Shown: piece by piece, positions 1 to 5,591 of the stretch | Layout of the letters: each line of letters starts with the position of its first letter | How positions within the stretch are numbered: position 1 is the first letter of the stretch | Source: an uncultured Clostridia bacterium | Lineage (GTDB): Bacteria; Bacillota; Clostridia; HGM11514 | DNA length: 6,876 nt | Direction: 5' to 3' | Assembly (NCBI GenBank): GCA_934489915.1 | Contig: CAKSSZ010000080.1 | Span: 1 to 6,876, forward strand | The notes under the pieces: model-generated | Database searches by the model: none | Told to the model about the DNA's origin: nothing | Seen by the model: only the letters and a program-made list of their open reading frames with translations | Position numbers and translations under genes: made by a program

Positions 1-607
1 GGACGCACTCCACATGATGGTAATGAAACGTTACCAATACCTGACCGAAGCAATGGTGGAGCTGGCGTTGGGAGATAACGATGCAGCCCTGCTGACCTTG
101 TCTCCCTTATCGGTTTATTTTCAGCGATGTGCCAGACGAATTGACGAAATCCATTTGCAGCTGCTCACCGCAATTGCAAAATTCCGAAAGAAAGAGGACG
201 GCTGGGTCGCAGCGCTCACACAAGGATTATCCACCGCTGAAGCATACGGTTTCGTGCGCACGGTAAGCGTCTACGGCACCGCTCTACTACCCTTATTAGA
301 AAAAACAATGCCTGAAAAAGCATCCCCGTTTTTCAATCAGGTCACTCAAGCAACGAGAAGGCAGGCAATTTTTTATCCGGATTTTCTAAAACCGCAAAGT
401 CAACTGGTAGAACAGCTGACCGAAACGGAGCTCCAGGTACTGCGCCTGCTCTGCGCAGAGAAAAGCAATGCGGAAATCGGAGAACTGCTGCACATTCGGT
501 TAGCAACAGTAAAAAGCCATACCAGCCATATTTTTCAAAAATTAGGCGTCAGCCGGAGGAGCGAGGCAAAGGCAACCGCAAAACGGCTGCATATCATTTC
601 CTCTTAG
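1..607 (+). CDS. LuxR/MalT-like transcriptional regulator, C-terminal part (5' end outside window)
   Basis: The reading frame is already open at the left edge (first whole codon at position 2) and ends with TAG at 605-607, giving 201 visible residues. The last ~62 residues form a LuxR/GerE-type helix-turn-helix: LTETELQVLRLL, then SNAEIGELLHI, then the recognition helix ATVKSHTSHIFQKLGV. This domain binds DNA. The ~135 residues before it are Leu/Ala-rich and helical, as in the TPR-like arm of MalT-family regulators (usually 800-900 residues with an N-terminal ATPase), so most of the gene should lie upstream. An ATG at 14 could only start a short protein, and there is no ribosome binding site in the 13 bases before it, so I read this as truncated by the window, not as a small gene. 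It converges on the AraC gene. Its target is unknown, and nothing visible links it to the glycyl radical enzyme. Confidence 0.85.
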   Translation, partial: DALHMMVMKRYQYLTEAMVELALGDNDAALLTLSPLSVYFQRCARRIDEIHLQLLTAIAKFRKKEDGWVAALTQGLSTAEAYGFVRTVSVYGTALLPLLEKTMPEKASPFFNQVTQATRRQAIFYPDFLKPQSQLVEQLTETELQVLRLLCAEKSNAEIGELLHIRLATVKSHTSHIFQKLGVSRRSEAKATAKRLHIISS

Positions 608-611
608 CTCC

Positions 612-650
612 GCCGGGCACACGCCTGCTCCCGGCATCACAGTCCTTTTT
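612..650 (+). terminator. Weak hairpin between convergent luxR-like and araC-like genes
   Basis: GCCGGG (612-617) and CCCGGC (630-635) form a perfect 6-bp GC stem with a 12-nt loop, directly between two convergent stop codons. A run of five T (646-650) follows only after a further 10 nt, so it is a poor fit to an intrinsic terminator on the plus strand, and there is no T run on the minus strand. It may simply insulate the convergent transcripts, or be chance. Confidence 0.3.
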
Positions 651-1446
651 GATACCGCTTTCGGTATTGAAGGGGGCTGTGTAACGTTTCTGCCTTAAAC
701 ACCCGGGAAAAGTAAGCTGCGTCTTCAAATCCTACCCGAAAAGAAATTTGAGAAACAGATAAATCGGTCGAAAGCAGCAAATCCTTTGCGTGGCCGATCC
801 GCAGATTCTTCAAAAAATCCATTGGCGCACAACCGTAAGCCGTCTTAAAGAGTCTCCTGAAATGCCCCTCACTCATGGACAGCTCCTGAGCTAACCTATG
901 GACGGAAAGTGTGGAGTCGGCGTAATCCTCCGCCATCATCTCCCTCGCCTTCTCTAACTTGAGCGCCTTACTTTTCGGAAGATACCCGGCTCCCGCCTGC
1001 TCCATCATTTCCCCGTATATTTCATACAAAATCCCCAAAGAAACAGTTCGGTAAGCCCTGCTCTGAAACAGCCAGGTCTCCCGCAATTTTTGAAACAGCC
1101 GCCCCACTCTTTCGGGGTTTCGCAAAAGAAAGGGCTCCCCTTGCAGCGGCTTTGTTTTCCGTACCCAGTGAAAATCCACAAAAATTGGGCTGTACCCGCC
1201 GTCCGGCACCTCCATCAAATACCGATCCCCCTTCGCAAGATACATCACATCCCCTGCGGTCACACGGCATACCCGCCCGTCAGAAAAGGTATACTGACAG
1301 CCGCCTTCCACAACATAGGCAAAGCAATCGGAATAACGTCCGCCCGTACGCTCCAGATTTACCGTTACGATTCCCTGCCCCATCCTGCTTTTCGCCACAT
1401 CCAAAACCTCTGCAATCCCGTATTCCGTCTGCATGATTTCATGCAC
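637..1446 (-). CDS. AraC-family transcriptional regulator with N-terminal cupin-like sensor domain
   Basis: This 269-residue protein has two parts. Residues ~20-100 are a beta-rich cupin-like ligand-sensing region containing VVEGGCQYTFSDG and VTAGDVMYLAKGDRY, the typical 'G-D-x-x-x-x-x-G' turn of AraC_binding domains. Residues ~165-265 are a double helix-turn-helix of the AraC/XylS type: helix set 1 begins LSVHRLAQELSMSEGHFRRL, and set 2 contains SVSQISFRVGFEDAAYFSRV followed by FKAETLHSPLQYRKR. Length and order match standard carbohydrate/small-molecule responsive AraC activators. The GTG start at 1446 is preceded by AAGGGGG with a 10-nt spacer; the in-frame ATG at 1434 is too far away. The gene is divergent from the glycyl radical enzyme/activase pair and shares a 174-bp control region with it. 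By the usual logic of such pairs it is probably the inducer-dependent activator of that pair. The effector is unknown. Confidence 0.9.
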   Translation of the reverse strand: MHEIMQTEYGIAEVLDVAKSRMGQGIVTVNLERTGGRYSDCFAYVVEGGCQYTFSDGRVCRVTAGDVMYLAKGDRYLMEVPDGGYSPIFVDFHWVRKTKPLQGEPFLLRNPERVGRLFQKLRETWLFQSRAYRTVSLGILYEIYGEMMEQAGAGYLPKSKALKLEKAREMMAEDYADSTLSVHRLAQELSMSEGHFRRLFKTAYGCAPMDFLKNLRIGHAKDLLLSTDLSVSQISFRVGFEDAAYFSRVFKAETLHSPLQYRKRYQKGL

Positions 1447-1456
1447 GGGCGATCGT

Positions 1457-1463
1457 CCCCCTT
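1457..1463 (-). promoter_or_regulatory. Ribosome binding site of the AraC-family gene, deciding a GTG start
   Basis: On the minus strand AAGGGGG ends 10 nt before GTG at 1446. The next in-frame start, ATG at 1434, would have a spacer of 22 nt, so the GTG start is preferred. Confidence 0.6.
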
Positions 1464-1490
1464 CTTCGTAATCTCCAAATTTTCATTTTC

Positions 1491-1519
1491 AGTGTAACAT
1501 ACTTTTAAACAGAAATCAA
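1491..1519 (-). promoter_or_regulatory. Promoter of the AraC-family gene (extended -10)
   Basis: Reading the minus strand, TTGATT (1519-1514) is followed after 17 nt by TACACT (1496-1491). The TG of an extended -10 (TGnTACACT) sits one base upstream at 1499-1498. Each hexamer matches the sigma-70/SigA consensus at 4 of 6 positions, with ideal spacing. Transcription would start near 1484, giving a ~38-nt leader that contains the ribosome binding site. This is a pattern call made by eye. Confidence 0.55.
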
Positions 1520-1535
1520 GAAAAATAAAAAAATT

Positions 1536-1560
1536 AATGTTTGCGAAATCCAAATGTTTG
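1536..1560 (+). repeat. Direct repeat AATGTTTG x2, possible AraC-type operator
   Basis: AATGTTTG occurs at 1536-1543 and again at 1553-1560, a 17-bp period, just upstream of the weak -35-like sequence of the glycyl radical enzyme gene. AraC-family activators bind tandem direct half-sites in this position. A related copy lies at 1475-1490: CCAAATTTTCATTTTC matches CCAAATGTTTGTTTTC (1550-1565) at 13 of 16 positions. The region is AT-rich, so short repeats can arise by chance. Confidence 0.4.
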
Positions 1561-1569
1561 TTTTCTCTA

Positions 1570-1598
1570 TGGACTTTTTCTTTCTCCTGAGGTACGCT
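1570..1598 (+). promoter_or_regulatory. Weak candidate promoter of the glycyl radical enzyme operon
   Basis: TGGACT (1570-1575, 4/6 match to TTGACA) and TACGCT (1593-1598, 3/6 match to TATAAT) are 17 nt apart. An alternative -10, TATGAA at 1598-1603, lacks a well-spaced -35. Either placement leaves a very short leader before the ATG at 1621. A poor promoter lying just after repeated operator-like elements would suit an activator-dependent gene, but that is inference. Confidence 0.3.
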
Positions 1599-1606
1599 AT
1601 GAATAA

Positions 1607-1612
1607 AGAGGG
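1607..1612 (+). promoter_or_regulatory. Ribosome binding site of the glycyl radical enzyme gene, deciding the start
   Basis: AGAGGG, followed by TGA, lies 8 nt before ATG at 1621. The alternative in-frame GTG at 1612 overlaps this site and would have no ribosome binding site of its own, so ATG 1621 (725 residues) is chosen over GTG 1612 (728 residues). Confidence 0.65.
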
Positions 1613-1620
1613 TGAATCTG

Positions 1621-3798
1621 ATGTGGAATCAATTTGAACAAGATCGTAATTTTTTAAAAACACAATATCAAAACCCGGCTTGGGAGAAAGAAAGCGGCGA
1701 AGATCCGGATCAGCTCCGCTGCCGCTGCCGGGAAATTGCCAAGGAATACGCCAGTCCTGCCATTGCAAAAGCAAAAATGATGGCATACCTTTTGGATCAC
1801 GGGCAAATTTCCATCAATCCTCGGGACTGGTTCCAAGGAAAGCTCAATCATGGGTCTATCATTACCGACATTCGCAAGGAATGGATCTCCTCTGTAGAAG
1901 CAGGTCCCATGAAACCGTTATTAGAAAAGCATCACCCCGCAACAGTGGGCGGTGCCATTTCCGGTCTCTATGATTTCAGCCATGTTGCACCGGACTGGGA
2001 CGCTATCCTGCACCTTGGTGTGCCCGGGCTTTTAAAACGGCTGGAGATGCAGGCAAAGCGCCCGCATCTTTCCAAGGAGCAGCAGAATTTTTACACTGCC
2101 GGTATCATAACCTACCAAGCGTTTTCCCGGTATCTGATCCGGCTTTCTCAAGCGGCGAAAGCGTACGAAGAAGAGTTTCCGAAAATGGGCGCCGTTTCTC
2201 AGGCGCTGTACCATCTGTCCTGCTCTACACCGAAAACCTTGTTAGAGACAATGGAACTATCTTACCTGTTTTATTATTTGCAAACCTGGGTGGAAGGGGA
2301 TAATTTACGAACCTTAGGGCAGATTGACCGGCTCTACTTTCCCTTTTACCGCCACGACCTGGAAAGTGGCGCCTACACGGAGGAAGAATTGCAAGAGTTA
2401 ATTGATTATTTTTATTATGAATTTTATGCCGTTGGCGCCATTGCAAATTCTCCCTTTTGCCTCTGCGGAAAAAATGCAGACGGAACCGCTTACTGGAATC
2501 CGCTTTCCACCGTTTTACTCAAGGAATATATAAAATGCAATGTGGATGACCCTAAAATTCACATTCGCTATTCCCCGGAGCTGCCTTCGGCGTTCATTCG
2601 TCTGGCGATTTCTGCCATCATCGGCGGCACAAACGCTATCGTATTCATGAATGATTCCGTGGTCATTGACGGACTGATGAAGCTGGGCATTTCCCGGGAG
2701 GACGCCCTCCGATATGCCCCCATCGGGTGTTATGAGCCTGCCGTATCCGGCAAAGAAATTCCCTGCTCCTGCGCCGGGAGAATCAATTTGGCAAAAGCAG
2801 TGGAATATGTGATGAATCACGGTACAGACGCCATCACCGGAGAACAGGTGTTTTCTCCTTGGGAGCAGCCGAAGAGCTACGAAGAATTTTTAGCTCAAAT
2901 TCGTTGCAGCATTGCGCAAATGGTAAGCGACACCATGGAGCTGATCAACGGATATGAAGACAGCTACCCCAAAATGAACCCCTCTCCCCTACTGTCCTCC
3001 ACCATGGAAGAGTGCGTCAATCGGGGGCAGGATGTATATGAAGGCGGCGCAAAATACAACAATACCTCCATCTGCATTTTCAGCATAGCAGATCTGGTGG
3101 ATTCTGTTGTTGCCGTAAAGCGACTGATTTTTGAAGAAAAGCGGCTCAGTTTTTCTGAATTTTCTCATATATTACAGCAAAACTGGGAAGGCGCAGAGCT
3201 GCTGCGTCTCCAATGCAGCAACCACCTCCCCAAATACGGGAATCACGATCCGGAGGCAGACGCTGTCATGCAGGAGCTGATCGCCCCCATCCCCGCTCTG
3301 ATTAACGGCAAACCCAATCATCGGGGCGGCGTGTATCGCTGCGGAATGTTTTCCATTGACTGGTACCAGGGCTTTGGCGCCAAAACCGGCGCAACCCCCA
3401 ATGGCCGCCGACGGGGAGAATGGCTTTCTAAGAACCTATGCCCTTCTGTCGGCAAGGACAAAAACGGAGTAACCGCCTGGATCAATTCCGTGACCCAATT
3501 GGATTATTCCCAGGTTCCCAACGGCGCCGTACTGGACGTTCTGCTCCATTCCTCCGCCGTACAGGGAGAAGAGGGATACCGGGCGATTCTTGGCATTTTG
3601 ACCGCCTTCTTCCGTCAGGGCGGCATGGCAATTCAGTTCAATATTCTCAACCCAACCCAGCTAAAGCAAGCGCAAAAACACCCGGAACAATATGCAAACC
3701 TCCAGGTACGCCTGTGCGGCTGGAATGTATATTTCACTCATTTAAGCAAAGGAGAACAGGATGAATTCATCCGCAGAGCGGAGCATTCTGCACAGTAA
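1621..3798 (+). CDS. Glycyl radical enzyme of the pyruvate formate-lyase superfamily, substrate unknown
   Basis: This 725-residue cytoplasmic enzyme should carry a protein-based glycyl radical. The catalytic thiyl motif is IGCYEP with Cys370 and Glu372; C-x-E is the layout of choline lyase, glycerol and hydroxyproline dehydratases, arylacetate decarboxylase and isethionate lyase, whereas true pyruvate formate-lyase has Cys-Cys. The C-terminal radical loop is VRLCGWNVYF with Gly700; the Cys370-Gly700 distance (330) is normal for the superfamily. Other family landmarks are NPRDWFQGKL (~66-75), VYEGGAKYNNTS (~472-483), KYGNHDPEAD (~538-547), GAKTGATPNGRRRGE (~586-600) and NGAVLDVLLHSSAV (~634-647). 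The N-terminus is about 120 residues shorter than in choline lyase. Oddities are Trp in place of Tyr after the radical Gly, Leu and Cys before it, and a PCSC segment (381-384) just after the active Cys. The activase follows 2 nt downstream and an AraC regulator is divergent. Automated pipelines may label it formate C-acetyltransferase; the motif argues against that. Radical-enzyme identity is near certain; the reaction is not known. Confidence 0.95.
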   Translation: MWNQFEQDRNFLKTQYQNPAWEKESGEDPDQLRCRCREIAKEYASPAIAKAKMMAYLLDHGQISINPRDWFQGKLNHGSIITDIRKEWISSVEAGPMKPLLEKHHPATVGGAISGLYDFSHVAPDWDAILHLGVPGLLKRLEMQAKRPHLSKEQQNFYTAGIITYQAFSRYLIRLSQAAKAYEEEFPKMGAVSQALYHLSCSTPKTLLETMELSYLFYYLQTWVEGDNLRTLGQIDRLYFPFYRHDLESGAYTEEELQELIDYFYYEFYAVGAIANSPFCLCGKNADGTAYWNPLSTVLLKEYIKCNVDDPKIHIRYSPELPSAFIRLAISAIIGGTNAIVFMNDSVVIDGLMKLGISREDALRYAPIGCYEPAVSGKEIPCSCAGRINLAKAVEYVMNHGTDAITGEQVFSPWEQPKSYEEFLAQIRCSIAQMVSDTMELINGYEDSYPKMNPSPLLSSTMEECVNRGQDVYEGGAKYNNTSICIFSIADLVDSVVAVKRLIFEEKRLSFSEFSHILQQNWEGAELLRLQCSNHLPKYGNHDPEADAVMQELIAPIPALINGKPNHRGGVYRCGMFSIDWYQGFGAKTGATPNGRRRGEWLSKNLCPSVGKDKNGVTAWINSVTQLDYSQVPNGAVLDVLLHSSAVQGEEGYRAILGILTAFFRQGGMAIQFNILNPTQLKQAQKHPEQYANLQVRLCGWNVYFTHLSKGEQDEFIRRAEHSAQ

Positions 3799-3800
3799 CT

Positions 3801-4694
3801 ATGAAAGGAAAAATTTTTGATATCAAACATCTCGCCATTCATGACGGAGACGGCATTCGCACCACCGTATTTTTTAAGGGCTGTCCGCTCCAATGCCGTT
3901 GGTGCCACAATCCGGAGGGAATTTCCCCTCTGCCGGAGTTGGAATATGTGGCAGGCCTTTGCGTTGGCTGTGCCCAATGCGCCGCTGTCTGCCCCCGTCA
4001 TCTCCACCGTTTGGAAAACGGAAAGCATACCGTTGACAGGAGCCAATGCATCCATTGCGGAGCGTGCGTAACTGCATGCCCTGTAAATGCTCTCAGCCTT
4101 TGTTACCGGGAGATCACCCCGGAGGACTTGGTGAAAATCTTATTGGAGGATCGAGCCTTTTATGAACAATCCGGGGGCGGCGTGACTTTTTCCGGTGGAG
4201 AATGTCTTTGCCAGGCCGATTTTTGCGCAAAGGTAATAACTCTTTTAAAGCCGCACTCCATTCATTGTGCCATTGACACCTGCGGATGCGTCCCTCCCTC
4301 TGCCATTGACAAGGTCGCGCCTCTTGCCGATTTGTTTCTCTATGACATCAAGCACATGGATGATGTCATGCACAAACAATATACCGGTCAATCCAACCAA
4401 TTGATTTTAAGCAATCTTCTGTATCTGGATCGGTTTGGAAAGCCAATTGAGGTGAGAATTCCTGTGATTCCTACCGTAAATGACGGTATGATGGAGCAAG
4501 TCGGACAATTTTTAAAGCAGCTGCACTGCCTGACCCGTGTGAAACTCCTGCCCTATAATTCTCTTGCCGGCTCAAAATATGAAAATTTAGGAAAGAACAA
4601 CACAATGCCTGCCGTCTCCCCTCTGTCACCGGATCAAATGGAGGCTTGCGCCAATACGCTTCGACGCTTTAAAATCCAAGTTACAGTTGGATAA
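3801..4694 (+). CDS. Glycyl radical enzyme activase (radical SAM, pyruvate formate-lyase-activating family)
   Basis: This 297-residue radical SAM protein should abstract the hydrogen from Gly700 of the upstream enzyme, using a 5'-deoxyadenosyl radical made by reducing S-adenosylmethionine. The 4Fe-4S site is Cys28-x3-Cys32-x2-Cys35 in KGCPLQCRWCHNPEG, and SGGE for SAM binding is at 131-134. Between them lie two ferredoxin-type cluster motifs (Cys54, 57, 60, 64 and Cys83, 86, 89, 93). This insert is typical of activases for dehydratase/decarboxylase-type glycyl radical enzymes and absent from classical PflA. The N-terminus has IHDGDGIRTT where most relatives have IHDGPGIRTT. The gene starts 2 nt after the enzyme's stop codon with only a distant GAGCGGAG (17 nt upstream), so translation is probably coupled to the preceding gene. 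A strong terminator follows the stop. It should serve only its partner. Confidence 0.95.
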   Translation: MKGKIFDIKHLAIHDGDGIRTTVFFKGCPLQCRWCHNPEGISPLPELEYVAGLCVGCAQCAAVCPRHLHRLENGKHTVDRSQCIHCGACVTACPVNALSLCYREITPEDLVKILLEDRAFYEQSGGGVTFSGGECLCQADFCAKVITLLKPHSIHCAIDTCGCVPPSAIDKVAPLADLFLYDIKHMDDVMHKQYTGQSNQLILSNLLYLDRFGKPIEVRIPVIPTVNDGMMEQVGQFLKQLHCLTRVKLLPYNSLAGSKYENLGKNNTMPAVSPLSPDQMEACANTLRRFKIQVTVG

Positions 4695-4700
4695 AATCAA

Positions 4701-4744
4701 AAGCCTGCTTCAAAAGTTCATTGACCTTTGAAGCAGGCTTTTTT
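4701..4744 (+). terminator. Rho-independent terminator, probably bidirectional
   Basis: AAGCCTGCTTCAAA (4701-4714) pairs perfectly with TTTGAAGCAGGCTT (4727-4740), giving a 14-bp stem with a 12-nt loop. A T tract runs to 4744. It lies 6 nt after the activase stop. Read on the minus strand the same stem is followed by TTTTGATTTTAT, so it can also end the kinase operon, whose stop is at 4755. Confidence 0.92.
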
Positions 4745-4754
4745 CTATTCCGTT

Positions 4755-5591
4755 CTATTGATACAGCCCCGGCAGCAATGCCTCAATCGGCAAACCGTCC
4801 CTGGGCGGCTCCCCCTGTTCCCTTGCTAACGAGATACTTTTAAACACAAAATCAGACGCCCGAATCATGCTTTGCTCCCGGCTCATCCCTCGAAGCAGAC
4901 ACCCCAGCAGCACCGACGAAAATGCATCGCCCGCCCCGGGATATTCTCCGTACACCTCCCGGCTGCCATAGAAAAAGTGCCGTCCGCTTTTTCCCTCATA
5001 TAACAGAGAAAATACCTGCCCGTCCATACCCGCCCGGTGTACCCCGGTCAAAACACAAAAGTCAGGCCCCAGCCCGCACAGCCGTTTTCCCCAGGAAACC
5101 GCCTGCTCCTCGGTCAGCACCCGATCCGGGCTTTCCTCCAATAAATAAGCCGCCTCTGTCACGTTGGGCGTAATCCAATCCGCCCGGCTCACCAGTCGGC
5201 GCATATTGTCCACCAATCCGCGGGTCACTGTTTCGTAAAGCGTTCCGTTATCCCCCAGCACCGGATCCACCAAAACCAGCCCGCCGCCAAAGGAATCGAT
5301 GCTTTCTTCCACTACAGCACATTGTGCCTCATTTCCTAAAAATCCGCTGTAAATTCCATCAAAGGAAAGGGATAAAGAGCGATAATGCGCCAGGGTCCGC
5401 CCCATAAAATCGGTCATATCTACAAAAGAAAAGCCTGTGAAACCGCCGGTATGGGTAGAAAGCGCCGCCGTGGGTACCGGGCACACCTGCACCCCCAAAG
5501 CGGACATCACCGGGATTACCACCGTCAATGCGCACCGACCAAAGCCGGACAAATCATGCATGGCCAGCACTCTCGGAATCGATCTGCTCAT
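4755..5591 (-). CDS. Pyridoxal/pyridoxamine kinase (PdxY-like, ribokinase-fold B6 salvage kinase)
   Basis: This 278-residue cytosolic kinase should phosphorylate pyridoxal, pyridoxamine or pyridoxine with ATP to supply pyridoxal phosphate. Family signatures are the N-terminal strand plus HDLSGFGRCALTVVIPVMSALG (12-33), the substrate-lid region TAALSTHTGGF (41-51), VDPVLGDNG (108-116), TPNVTEA (141-147), VLTGVH (180-185) and the anion-hole/catalytic-base motif PGAGDAF (218-224, base Asp222). The motif has Ala where many family members have Thr (GTGD). Length is normal. The start codon overlaps the upstream methyltransferase stop as ATGA, and a strong AGGAGGG (5599-5605) with a 7-nt spacer supports ATG 5591. 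ThiD-type hydroxymethylpyrimidine kinase is the main alternative, but the N-terminal and THTGG region fits B6 kinases better. The operon is convergent with the glycyl radical module and shows no sign of functional linkage. Confidence 0.88.
   Translation of the reverse strand: MSRSIPRVLAMHDLSGFGRCALTVVIPVMSALGVQVCPVPTAALSTHTGGFTGFSFVDMTDFMGRTLAHYRSLSLSFDGIYSGFLGNEAQCAVVEESIDSFGGGLVLVDPVLGDNGTLYETVTRGLVDNMRRLVSRADWITPNVTEAAYLLEESPDRVLTEEQAVSWGKRLCGLGPDFCVLTGVHRAGMDGQVFSLLYEGKSGRHFFYGSREVYGEYPGAGDAFSSVLLGCLLRGMSREQSMIRASDFVFKSISLAREQGEPPRDGLPIEALLPGLYQ

Noticed and set aside
14..607. A complete small LuxR-type regulator starting at ATG 14
   Set aside because: The frame is open to the window edge, no ribosome binding site precedes the ATG, and the helical region before the HTH looks like the tail of a MalT-like large regulator.
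1090..1497. Long plus-strand open frames opposite the AraC gene
   Set aside because: They lie antisense to a clear AraC-family gene, encode low-complexity Pro/His/Arg-rich sequence and have no recognisable domain; they are shadows of the real gene.
1510..1525. A possible FNR/Rex-type oxygen or redox operator near TTGATTTC
   Set aside because: The right half-site (ATCAA or TTCACAA) is absent; the TTGATT is better explained as the -35 of the AraC gene promoter.
1537..1551. A possible CcpA cre-like site, TGTTTGCGAAATCC
   Set aside because: It has the central CG but matches the cre consensus at only about 9 of 14 positions and lacks the palindromic arms; not enough to call.
1612..1620. GTG at 1612 as the start of the glycyl radical enzyme
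   Set aside because: It overlaps the only ribosome binding site; ATG at 1621 has correct spacing from it.
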